Source of the DNA: Hippopus hippopus | Lineage: Eukaryota; Mollusca; Bivalvia; Cardiida; Cardiidae | Direction of reading: 5' to 3' | Length of the DNA: 64,000 nt | Assembly: GCA_946811185.2 (NCBI GenBank) | Contig: OX328111.1 | Coordinates: 40,164,388-40,228,387, forward strand | Shown: in pieces, positions 40,301-52,595 of the stretch | Numbering within the stretch: position 1 is the stretch's first letter | How the letters are laid out: each line of letters starts with the position of its first letter | The notes under the pieces: model-generated | What the model saw: the letters and a program-made list of their open reading frames with translations, nothing else | Database searches by the model: none | Told to the model about the DNA's origin: nothing | Position numbers and translations under genes: made by a program

Positions 40301-43300
40301 AAAATTTAGGAATTGCAGAAAAGAAAATGGTCAAACTCATGTTGAATTTGCTAGAACTAAAGAACAATTATTTGATAGGTGGTGCCATTCAAAGAAAATA
40401 GATTCAGATCATGGAAATTAGACAATTATTGTTAGTTGAAGAATTTAAAAGGTGCATTAATTCAGATATAAAAACTTTCTTACATGAGAAAGAAGTTGAA
40501 ACTTTAGAAGAAGCTGCTTGCTTAGCAGACAACTTTGCCTTGACGCATAAGTTCTCTTTTATAAATAAACCCTCGAAAACCTTTTTATTCATCTACTGGT
40601 CCTAAACCAAACTTTAATCAACATAATGACAATTCCAATCAGAATAGTCCCAAACCCAAGTCTCCTTATGAAGCTAAAGGTCAAAATCCCTTATCTCGAC
40701 CCACTTGCAATTATTGCAAAGAATCAGGCCATATTATTTCTGAATGTCCTGTTTTAAAAAGAAAACGAGAAAAACAAGAAAGTTTTAAGCCTACAGGCTT
40801 TACTTCATTAAAGTCTACACCTCAGTCATGTTTTAAAGACCAAAACTTTGTCCAGGCCAAAGTACCTGAGACTGATACTGTTATGGAGATTTATGAACCA
40901 TTCTTATCAGATGGTTTTGTGTCACTAGAAAGTGATTTTGCCCAGTCTACTCCTATTAAAATTTTACGTGATACTGGAGCTTCTCAATCTCTTATTTTAG
41001 CAGATGTCCTGCCTTTTTCTGAGAAGACTTCTTTTGGGACAAGTGTCCTTATTCAGGGTGTAGAATGTGGATTTGTTAATGTTACGCTTCATAACATTTA
41101 TTTGTCTTCAGACTTAATTAAAGGTCCAGTGACTGTTGGTATTAGAAAAAATTTACCTTTTAAAGGTGTTCACTTGTTATTAGGCAATGATTTAGCCGGA
41201 GATAAGGTAATTGTTAATCCAATTGTAACTGACACACCTTGCATGGATCAATCACCCGATCCGATTGAGGAAGAAATTCCTGACCTTTACCCGTCATGTG
41301 CAGTTACTAGAGCTATGGCAAAGAAAGCCATATTGACTGAAAATCAGTCTGATATTGACTTATCTGATTCTTTGTTGGGTCATTTATTTAAAAATGAAAT
41401 TAACAGGTCTATTTCACAAAACCCGTCTGAAAGTCAGACAAAATCTAAACATAATTCATCAGAATTTGATTATATATCTTCACCTTTAGTTAATGACGGC
41501 CATGATACCAGGTCAAGGTCAAAACTAAGTGAAGACCAACACAATGATGCAGAACTTGCACCTTTATTTCAAAAAGCTGTCAGTGAAACTGATCTTTCAC
41601 AGGAACCTGTCTGTTTTTATGTAAAAAATGGAATATTAATGAGAAAGTGGCGCCCTCCTGAAGTCTCTGTTGATGATGAGTTGGCTGTCAATCATCAAGT
41701 CGTCGTTCCTAAATCTTATAGATCAGAAATATTAAGCTTAGCTCATGAAACACCTATGTCAAGTCATTTAAGTATCAATAAAACCTATCACAAAATTCTT
41801 AATCACTTTTATTGGCCTGGTTTAAAAGCAGATGTATCAGATTATTGTAGGTCTTGTCATACTTGTCAAATGGTAGGCAAACCCAACCAGATCATGCCTA
41901 AGGCTAAACTACAGCCGATCCCTGCATTTGATGAACCTTTTAGCAGGATTATAATTGACTGTGTAGGTCCATTGCCAAAAACTAAAGCTGGTAATGAGTA
42001 CCTTTTGACTATTATGTGTGCTTCCACCCGTTTTCCTGAAGCAATACCTTTAAGAAATATAAAATCTAAAACAATTGTCAAAGCTTTAGTGAAATTTTTC
42101 ACTTTTGTAGGACTTCCTAAATCTGTTCAATCTGATCAAGGGTCAAATTTTATGTCTGGCATTTTCCAAAAGTGATGCACGAGTTGGGAATTAAACATTA
42201 TAGGCCATCTGCATATCATCCTGAAAGCCAAGGTGCCCTTGAACAGTTACACCAGACCTTAAAAAATATGATAAGGTCATATTGCTTTGACACAAAAAAA
42301 GATTGGGATGAAGGTATACATCTTTCACTCTTTGCAGTAAGGGAGTCTGTACAGGAATCTCCTTTTGAGCTTGTTTTTGGCCACACAGTTCGTGGACCTT
42401 TAAAACTTTTAAAAGAAAGATTTCTTTCTCAAGAAGACTCTCCTTTAAATTTACTTCAGTATGTATCTGACTTTAGAAACAGATTATTCAAAGCTTGTGA
42501 GGTTGCAAAATCAAATTTAAAGAAAATTCAATGTAAAATGAAAGAAAGATATGACAAAAATACTAAAGAAAGAAATTTTAAACCTGGAGATAAAGTTTTA
42601 GCTCTACTACCAATTCCTGGTAGGCCTCTACAAGCAAGATATTTTGGTCCTTATTCTGTAGAGAAAAAGGTCAGTGACTTAAATTATGTGATAACAACTC
42701 CTGACAGGCGAAAGCAAAAGCAAATATGTCATATTAATATGTTAAAAGAATATGTTGATAGGGATAATTCAAATATTTCACCATTAAATGTAGTTTCCTC
42801 AGTCTCTCAAAATCAAAATCACATTAACCATGAAGACATAAATTGTGAAGAAATGAACTTTGATATTAGTTCAAAACTTCAGAATTCTGACATTTTAAGA
42901 AATTTAAATCAAAAACTTTCACATTTAGATAATAATCAAAAAGATGAATTAAAAAAGTTAATTTCTGAATATGAGCACCTGTTCCCTGATATTCCAACAC
43001 GGACAGATACAATATACCATGATGTGGACATTGAAAATTCAAAACCAGTGAAACAACATCCATATCGAATGAATCCCAAGAAACTGGAGCATCTTAGAGA
43101 GGAAATCAAGTATCTATTGGACAATGACTTTATTGAACCTAGTCAAAGTGAATGGAGTTCTCCCTGTATTCTTGTACCGAAGCCAGATGGAACTTTTCGT
43201 ATGTGCACTCACTATAGAAAAGTTAATACTGTGACCAAGTCTGATTCGTTTCCAGTGCCAAGAGTAGATGACTGCATTAACAATATTGGTCATGCAAAAT

Positions 43301-46300
43301 ATGTAACAAATTTTGATCTTCTAAAAGGATTTTGGCAAATTCCTCTCACTGAAAGAGCTAAAGAGATCTCTGCATTTGTAACTCCAGATGGGCTTTATGA
43401 GCACAAAGTTATATCTTTTGGGATGAAAAACTCGCCGGCAACATTTCAACGTCTTATCAACATGATAATATCTGGATTGGACGACTGTAGTGCCTACATC
43501 GATGACGTCATCATTCACAGCGATGATTGGGATGAACATCTACAGATTATCAGATAATTTTTTGACAGACTGAGTAAAGCCAAATTACCAATTAATCTTG
43601 TTAAAAGTGAATTTTGTCATACTAGTTTAACATTTTTGGTCATGTTGTTGGACAAGGACAGGTAAAACCCATAGAAGCTAAAGTAAAAGCTATTTCTGAA
43701 TTTCCTGTACCTACATGCAAAAGACAATTTATGAGATTTCTTGGTGTGGCTGGTTACTACAGGAAATTCTGTGGTAATTTTTCTGTCATTGCTGAGCCAC
43801 TGACAAGTCTTCTCAGCAAACGCAAAAGATTTATATGGAATGATGTTTGTCAAAAAGCTCTCGATAAAGTAAAAATACTAAAAAGTGAACCAGTTCTTTT
43901 AGCTCCTAATTTTGAAAAAGAATTTAAGCTTGCAGTAGATGCTAGTGATACTGGTGCAGGTGATGTCTTACTTCAAGAAGATTGCAATGGTGTAGATCAC
44001 CCAGTTAGTTATTTTTCTAAAAAGTTTAACAAACATCAGAACTCAACAATAGAAAAAGAGTGTTTATCTCTCATTCTTGCTCTTCAGCATTTTGAAATAT
44101 ATTTGTCGTCTTCTCCTGCACCCATCATTGTATATAGTGATCATAATACTCTGATTTTTATCCATAAAATGAAAAACAAGAATCAGCGTTTACTCAGATG
44201 GAGTCTGTTTTTACAAGAGCATAACATGTATATCAGACACATAAAAGGTAGGGATAATATTATCCCTGATGCTTTGTCTAGAGTTTAACTTGTACATCGT
44301 TAACATTTGTCTTTATGTATAATGTATTTTCATGTACATTTATGTGTAATGATATTTTCTACCTTCAAACAAAAGAAAGTTTTACTTCTTAAAACTTTCT
44401 TTTCCTTTAGGAGGGGAAGTGTTATGTAAATAGGATATACATGTAACTTGTTTTCATTATCGCTTTCAATCTATATACAGAGTATTCTAGATACATAAAG
44501 AACATTCATTAGTTTTTCCATTGCGGTTATTTTTAGAAACAGGTTGTTAGTAAACAAGTTGTTTACTAATCCATGTTGTCATCTTTCTAGAAAAGACTAA
44601 TCTAGAATTTTCCAAGCTGATATAAATAGGAGTGACTTACTTGGTGAGATTGGATTTTGAACTTAGACTTGTGGTTTGGAGAATACAGAATTAGTGAAAA
44701 GTGTTGGATTTAAATTGGAATATAGATCTGTAAGTTGAAATTATTTATTTCTTAAACAGGTTGCTCATGATATCTATTTGCAAGTTAAAACTATTGTTAA
44801 TTGAGGTTTTAGGAACCAGAAATTTCATACTTTTTGTAGTCTAAACATAAATCTTAATTTTCAGGGACTTATTCTATTTCTTGTTCTAAGATTAAAAATT
44901 GTCAAAATTTCATTCAAACTTAACTCTTATTGTACTCTTTTGTCTTTATTCATTAATAAATACTGTTTATTGTGAAAGGCTTGTTGCCGGTTTTTCTTTC
45001 TCGCTACGCTTGTCTCGTAAAAATTGGACATAACACTAACCAACACTTCTGACCTTGCCTTGACCTCGACTTTTGACCAACAGATAACTTGTGCATGACG
45101 CATCATTACATGTGGTCGACAATTCTGTAAAGTTACACTTAAATTCATTTATAATTAAAAAGTTGCCGGCTGAGCATGAACACCACCTCTCAAAAACACA
45201 CATGAATTGCTGTGACCTTGACCTTTAACCTACAGTCATGATTTCTACGCACATCAACTTTATGTGGTTAGCGTATGTGCAAAAGCATTGTGAAATTAAG
45301 AAATCGGGAAAAAAGTTAAGGCCCAAATACAAATTTGACCTTTCTTTGACCTTGACCTGTGGACATGATTCTTGCGTGCGACAATTCTACATAGTTGTAT
45401 TGAAAATTATTCATAATTAAAAAAAAAAGTTACAGGCCAGACATGAACATAACCGCACAAAATTTCTCTTTAAAAATGTATTTGACATAGCTGTGACCTT
45501 GACCTTAGACCTACTGACATGTTTTTTTTTTGCGCGACACATTGTCTTTATGTGCTTATCAATTCTGCAAAGTTATACTAGAATTCATAACATAATTAAA
45601 GAAGAGGGCCATGATGGCCCTGGAGTCGCTCACCTGAGCCTTTTGACCAACCTTGATATATTTCCAATCCCTTCCAAGATATTATGACAAACATTCTAAC
45701 ACGCTTTCATAAGTATCAGATTGACAATTTGGCCTCTAGCCTGTACAGGAGCTTTTTTTTATAATTTGTCTCATTGACCGACGTTTTAGCCAAACATAGC
45801 CCATTTTACAATATGTTGCAGATATTAACAAAACAAAGATTCTGACCACCTTTCGTGAGTATTGGAAAAAAATGTGGCCTCTATAGCGTATACAAGATTT
45901 TTAAAGAATTTGACATGGTGATCTAGTGCTTGACTCAACATGATCCATTTCAAACCCGTCTGAGATTTCATCATGCCAAACATACTGACAAAGTTTCATG
46001 AGTATTGGACGGAAAATGAGGCCTCTAGAGCGTATACATGGCTTTTCAAAGATTTGACCCAGTGACCTAATCTTTGACCCGAAGTGACCAAGTTTCAAAC
46101 TCTTCCGAGATAATTTCAAAACAAACATTCTGACCAGTTTTCAAGAATATTGGACTGAAAATGTGGCCTTTAGAGCGTATACAAATTTTTTGTAAGATTG
46201 GACCTAGTGACCTAGTTTTTGACCGAACATGACCTGCTCCTGACCTACTCCGAGATATCATCAAGACAAACATTTTGACCACGTTATACAAGTTTTTGGA

Positions 46301-49300
46301 TTGAAAATGTGGCCTCTAGAGCGTATACAATGTTTTTCGAAGATTTGACCCAGTGACCTAGTTTTTGACACGATACGACTCATTTTCACAATCATCCGAG
46401 ATATCAAGACAAACATTTTGACCAACTTTCAAGTATTTTGGACAGAAAATGTACTCAAGGTTTTTCTAAGATTTGACCCAGTGACCTAGTTTTTGACCGG
46501 ACATGACCCATTTTCAATCTCGTCCGAGATACCATCAAGACAAATATACTGATCAACTTTCAAGTATTTTGGACAGAAAATGTGGCCTCTAGAGTGTACA
46601 CAAGGTTTTTTTTAAGATTTGACCTAGTAACCTAGTTTTTGACCAGACGTGACACATTTGTCCAAGATTTTAACTTGTCCAAGATATTATCATGACTATC
46701 ATTCTGACTAACTTTCAATATGAAAATGTGTCCTCTAGAGTGTACACAGCGTTTTTCTAAGATTTGTCCTAGTGACCTAGTTTTTAACCCGACATGACCC
46801 ATTTTCAAATTCGTACAAGATTTGATCAAGACAAACATTCCTACCAAGTTTCATGAGTATTGGACAGAAAATGTGGCCTCTAGAGCGTACACAAGGTAAA
46901 AGTTGACGACGGACGACGCACACCGCACGACGGACGACAGGCGTCGGACACAGCACGATCACAATAGCTCACCTTGAGCATTTTGTGCTTAGGTGAGCTG
47001 GAAAGTTATAGGCCAGACATGACTACTACCCCCCCCCCCCCCCCCCCTGACACATTTGAATTTGCTGTGATCTAGACCTTTAACCTACGGATAGGATTCT
47101 TGAGCATGACATATCGTCTTGATGTGGTTAACATTTGCGTAAAGTTACTATAGAATTACGTCATATGGAAAACAGTTATGGGCCGGAAACAAATACTAAC
47201 CCCCCCGAACACATTTGACTTTGCTGTGACCTTAACCTTTAACCTACGGGCATGACTCTTGCGCATGACACATTGTCTTGATGTGGTAAACATTTTTGCA
47301 AGGTCATTTTGATATTAAGTCACAGGAAAAAAAGTTATAGGCTAAACACGAATGCCCCACCAACACATTTGACCTTGCTATGACCTTAACCTTTAACCTA
47401 CGGATATGACCCTTGCGCATGACACACTGTCTTGATGTTCTCAACATTTGTGCAAAGTTATTATGAAATTGAGTCATAGAGAAAAAAGTTAAGGCCCGGA
47501 CACAAGAACGAACGGACGGACGGACGGACAAACAGACGGACGGACGGACAGACGAACTATACAAAAACTATATACCCCGACGTTTTTATTTTTTGGGGGG
47601 TGGCATAAAAAGTATCGTTTTAGGTCAGCCTACGCAGTCCATGCAGGCTTACCTGAGTCGATACCTTCTGCTATTGGTCAATTTCCTGTATGGCAAAGAA
47701 CAATGTACCTCATGTTTCAGTCGGTAGCTATACTAAATGCGTTTTATGGATCTGTAACTATGTGATGACGAGCTTGGTATCATGCATCGCAGAGACGCGC
47801 AAAACTCCCCTTCGCCAAAGCATAGTTCAATTTACCTTGTCATGTGAAAACTAAAACTACTTCTAATTAATGATGCTTTGGTAAGAGTATAGAACAAGTT
47901 CAGGCGGCACAGAGTCAGAAGTAACAGAAAATGTCAATTTTTAACGTGGTGACGACGCAGACGTGACTTTGCTTTGACACTATATAGACTTTTTTTTTGT
48001 TGCAAAAACAGCTAAGCTAAAAATAGACAATACTAATAATTGGCCTGCAACACGCGAAAAGGGGCATTCGGACATTTGTGTAAAGTGTCGTCTCGGATAA
48101 GCCTGCGCAGCCCGCGCAGGCTAATCCGAGACGGCACTTTACGACTACATTAGATTTTGTGCTACAGTAGACTTGCACAAAACAGAAAATTACATAAAAA
48201 CGGAAAGTGCCGTCTCGGATTAGCCTGCGCGGACTGTGCAGGCTGATCCGAGACGACACTTTACGCAAATGTCCGAATGCCCCTTTTCCGTGTTGCAGGC
48301 CAATTAAGCATAGAAATATGTGGTTGCTTATTATTGTTTATGAGCCATGAAAAAGAATTTAATGCATGAGTCACTTTTACGCATGTTCAAAGACAAGTTT
48401 TCCCCATGATATAGTCGATTGTTAAACAAACTTGATTTAATGGTGCCATAATTATGCGATAACTTACTTATTATAATCTATCACAGAAATGCACTAGATC
48501 CCATTTTCCCAGAGCATGGCTCAAATATACCTGAATTGGTCTATCGCATGTGCTGACAACGCTCAACTGTATGACCTTTCGTCCTTCATTCAAAACAATG
48601 TCGCCTTCTTTGGGTTGTCGCTCTCCTGGCGTTATATCAAGTGGGGCTTCTGTTACATCTGTATGATCTGACTATTTAAAAAAAAAATGATGCAATAAAA
48701 AACATATAACTATATGTGTAAGTGTAACACAACATTGTCTTTCAGTCTCCAAATCTAACTGTAAAAGGGGGGGGGGGGGTTAAGTATAGCGCCACATTTG
48801 CCCTACGCTATAGGCACATGAACATAGTTCACAAAGCTTTTTTATCGAATATTGTCCATTGTGAAAATCAGAAATAATCAGGAACGGTAAGTTTTAATTG
48901 CAATTTTGATGTTAAGAGTGGTTGTTACCCCCAAGTAATGGTGTAAGATTGTTGGAAAGAAGCATGTAGTTTGGTTTGAGTTTTAAGGTCACGACCTTTC
49001 CTCTTTTGTTTCATTGTTTAGGACTGAAAATGCGAAATTGGAAGTTTGGGGAGCTAGGCATTGTTTTTTCAGCCAAAGTCTGGCTCGGGTAAGAAAAAAG
49101 ACTGCGAAAAAATGGCCTCGTAACATGCTTTTTTTGATTACATCCGAAGACTGTAGTGGTGTTTTGAGTCTCAAGTTAGCTCAGTAATTTCGGGCTAGTC
49201 CCCTGGGTGTGATTGATTGATTGATTGTATGGTGTTTCACGCCATTTTCAACATTAGTGCAGTTATATATATTGCACCTATCCATGCTTTCCTGGAATTT

Positions 49301-52300
49301 CTTTTTTAACCAGTGCTCCGCACAATATCCTTTCCAAGCCCCTGGCTGCTTTCCCACATAACCGTGATCGCCAAAGCAATGGCCAGCGGTGAGAGAGAAA
49401 TGTATTCTGTCGCAATTACCATCATCAATCCTCGGAAGGAGATTGGCCAAGCCGGGGATCGATCCAGCAACCACCTGTTCTCAAGTCCTGTACGGTACCG
49501 ACTAAGCTCCCGGGACTCGGCCCCCTGGGTGCCTTGTATGAACGTCTGAATGTAGACAGGCATTTCTGTCGTTTTTTCGGACTATATCATTTGTCGGATA
49601 AAGCTAGTGATCTCGTTATATTACAGGTTGAACATGATTTATTGATACATTCTGAAAATGTTGGACTGTATTGGTGCATTTAAAAGCTTTTAATGTCATT
49701 TCAGACGGACGTTTTAGATATCTGGACCCTAACCATTAATCACTGTAAAAAGCATTTTAAAACTAAATGAGCCGCGCTCTTGCAAAAGTGCGTTTAATGC
49801 ATCTCCGTGATGAATTATACCAAGCAAGACATCACATACTTAATGATCCATACTTACCACTCTTTTTTTTTAACAACCGACTTAATCATGCGGTAGACTG
49901 GTCCTTTTACTTACAGAAAATTGACCGATAGCAAACAGATACGGCCCGGTTCAGCCTGCGCGGGCTGAACTGGGTCGATACTTTTTGCAGATACATTAAG
50001 CCCCCTTTTTCATAGAGGTTGGCTCAAACGTAAAAAGTTACAATTTCTGGTTAGCTACGCCAAATCAGAAATTACGTTACTGATCATCATAGAACTTTTT
50101 TCAGAATGAGGATTAGAATGCGATTTCGATAGATTGGTTAATACCGCCTACAGTTATAATAGAGAACTGGTTAACAAATTGAATTTTGTATCAAATTTTT
50201 TACTCCTTATTGTGGTTTTATCGTTTCGTCGGTCATATATTTTCATCCCAAAATATCATAGTAAAATATGGTGTTAAAAATCTACTAGATCTATCTATCT
50301 AGATTGATTTACAGATTGAATGGTGTTTTACGCCGCTTTCAGACATATTATGGCGACAGTTCACATATTCCTGTTATTTCTTGGGTTTCACCAGTACCAC
50401 GCTAGGGCTCTGGATTGTCTTATGCGAGCCTACCTGTGCATCTGCTGTCTCAAATACGCTGAGGTCTGGCACAGGAAGGAAACTACCGAACAGGGCAATG
50501 TCAAGGTCACCGTTCAGTGAACTGATTGGTTGATGTACAGTCACCTGCAAAGAAACAATTCTCTTAGTAATATCCCTAGGGCAAATCCTGAATACACTTT
50601 CTTGCAAAATAGAAAATTCACTGTTTTCCACCGAGTCAGATTTCTTCTTAATCTCAGTCAGTCTATGTTAAAATATCTGTCACATTTCCTGTAAACCACA
50701 ATGATATTTTTGTTAACCTAAAGTAGTTAACACAATCAGACATCAAATAAAACAGTTACGAAGAAATTCCACAAACTTATTTCTCAGCCCTCGTACATGT
50801 ACCCTTATATGTTTTTCCGTCACATTTGATAATTTTCAGTCAGTTTTCATATTAGAAGGTTTGCTTTGACCGCTTTCTATAGATTTCAAGTTTCCTAGAT
50901 AGGTATACTTTCAAAATTACTGTCAGCTGATGATTTTTGTTTGTGGTCTTGCAACATACCAATTTTGGACACATTGTGGGTAAGGACAAATTTTCTGCGG
51001 TGTGATGAGCTTACGATTTGAAGGAATGGATAGTATATAACCCTTATCCTTGTAAGTAAGTGAAATAAAACTTTTGAGCTGATTGTAAAAACTTATTTGT
51101 TTTCTGTTTCGAATGTATTATTCGAGGAAAGATATCTCCTTATCGGACAGTGTAGATCCAAGATCAGACTGCACGTTCTGTGCAGTCTGATCTTGATCTA
51201 TACTGTCCGCAAAATGTCCTTGAGTCGCGCTTAGCAACCTAAGGATTAAGTACATACCAACTTTGTACCGTCTGGAAACGTTCCTTCAATTTGAACCTCT
51301 GTAACCATCTTCTCTACGCCTGGCATCACTTGTCTTAGACCTGGGAGTTAACAATAGGCGTTTTTAAACCCGAAGAAATTGATTGATTGATTGATTGATT
51401 GATTGATGTTTTACGCCGCTTTATTTCAGTCATATCACGGCGACAGCTCATATATTCATGTATTTCCTGGGTTTCACCAGTACTAGGCTAGGGTTCTGAA
51501 GTGGCTTGCCCGAGGACACTCCCACGAAGGGTCCAGCGGATCAGGTGGGGCTCGAACCCGGGGTTACGAGTCCTTCACTTTACCACTGAGCCATGCAGGA
51601 CCCCTACGAAAATTCATGACTTAACTCTTCACCATTATTATTACGACAAATTTTTTGACTTTTCAAAATTCAAAGCCATTGCAGACGACAAATTCAGTAT
51701 TGCCCAGAAGATTTTTCTGTCTTTAAAATAGTAGAAAACATTGTGGAAATGGAGGAAATGCTGGTTACCAGTATTTTCTGCTTTTCCCGCAAATGTTTTC
51801 AAAAGCCTTCTTCCTCAAAGCTGTTAAAACTCGGGGTTGTGAGATAAAGGGTACAGACAAAACTTACCTTAACTCTTTACCACATAACAAAGTCTTAGAA
51901 TAGTCAAAATTAAAAGGATTTGCAGACAGCAAAATTAAGGTGGCTAAAATAATGCAATTTAACTTAGAAACAGCAGAAAATATTTTGAGAAAAGGAGAAA
52001 ATGCTGGTTACCAGCATTTTCTTCCTCTCTTAAAAATTTTTCAAAAGTTTAGGGAGTATCTTTGGGCAAAGTAATGCAAGTGGTGCAAGTCTAGTACAGT
52101 GAAACCAAGGAAATATATAAATAACAGATCTGATGCCGTGATATAACTTAAGCTGTTAAAAGCGGCATAAAACACCATTTCACCCTTAACCTGCTAAATA
52201 AGTTACATGAAACCTTCACGCCAAAAGCAAAAATCTGAATGTTTCTATTTTACAGTTATTTTGACGGGAATATCTCCTTATCGGACAGGGTAGAACCAAG

Positions 52301-52546
52301 ATCAGACTGCACGTTCTGTGCAGTCTGATCTTGTTCTACACTGTCCGCAAAAGGTCCTTGAGTCACGCTCAGCAGCCGAAAGGTTAAACAAACAAAGCTT
52401 ACCCAACATCTTTCGACCTTTCTCCATCAACTCTGATACAGTCAAACCGTCACGAATGTATTCCTGAAGCTGCGATGAAAAAAAAAAACCCGCAAAACCT
52501 TTTGAGAAAGCAACATGATGATGATGATAATGATTATGATGACGAC

Positions 52547-52595
<49 letters not shown>

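Larger units (their letters stand above)
38743..45020 (+). mobile_element. Ty3/gypsy LTR retrotransposon, Gmr1-type gene order, decayed
   Basis: Two LTRs of about 600 bp, tRNA-Pro type primer site, gag with CCHC knuckle, DTGA protease, HHCC/DDE integrase with GPY/F module, reverse transcriptase with YIDD and a C-terminal RNase H ending at 44288, then a purine tract against the 3' LTR. Integrase lies before RT, the Gmr1-like order otherwise typical of Ty1/copia, while RT and integrase motifs are Ty3/gypsy-like. It lies in urease intron 5 on the opposite strand. Two in-frame stops (39582, 43555) and four frameshifts make it non-autonomous. No target duplication is evident. Confidence 0.93.

Noticed and set aside
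41866..42102. Minus-strand frames across the retrotransposon
   Set aside because: Shadows of the plus-strand integrase and RT frames.
45901..46962. Several minus-strand frames with similar peptides ([11 protein letters not shown]...)
   Set aside because: Products of the 145-bp D2 tandem units; similarity comes from the DNA repeat, not selection on protein.
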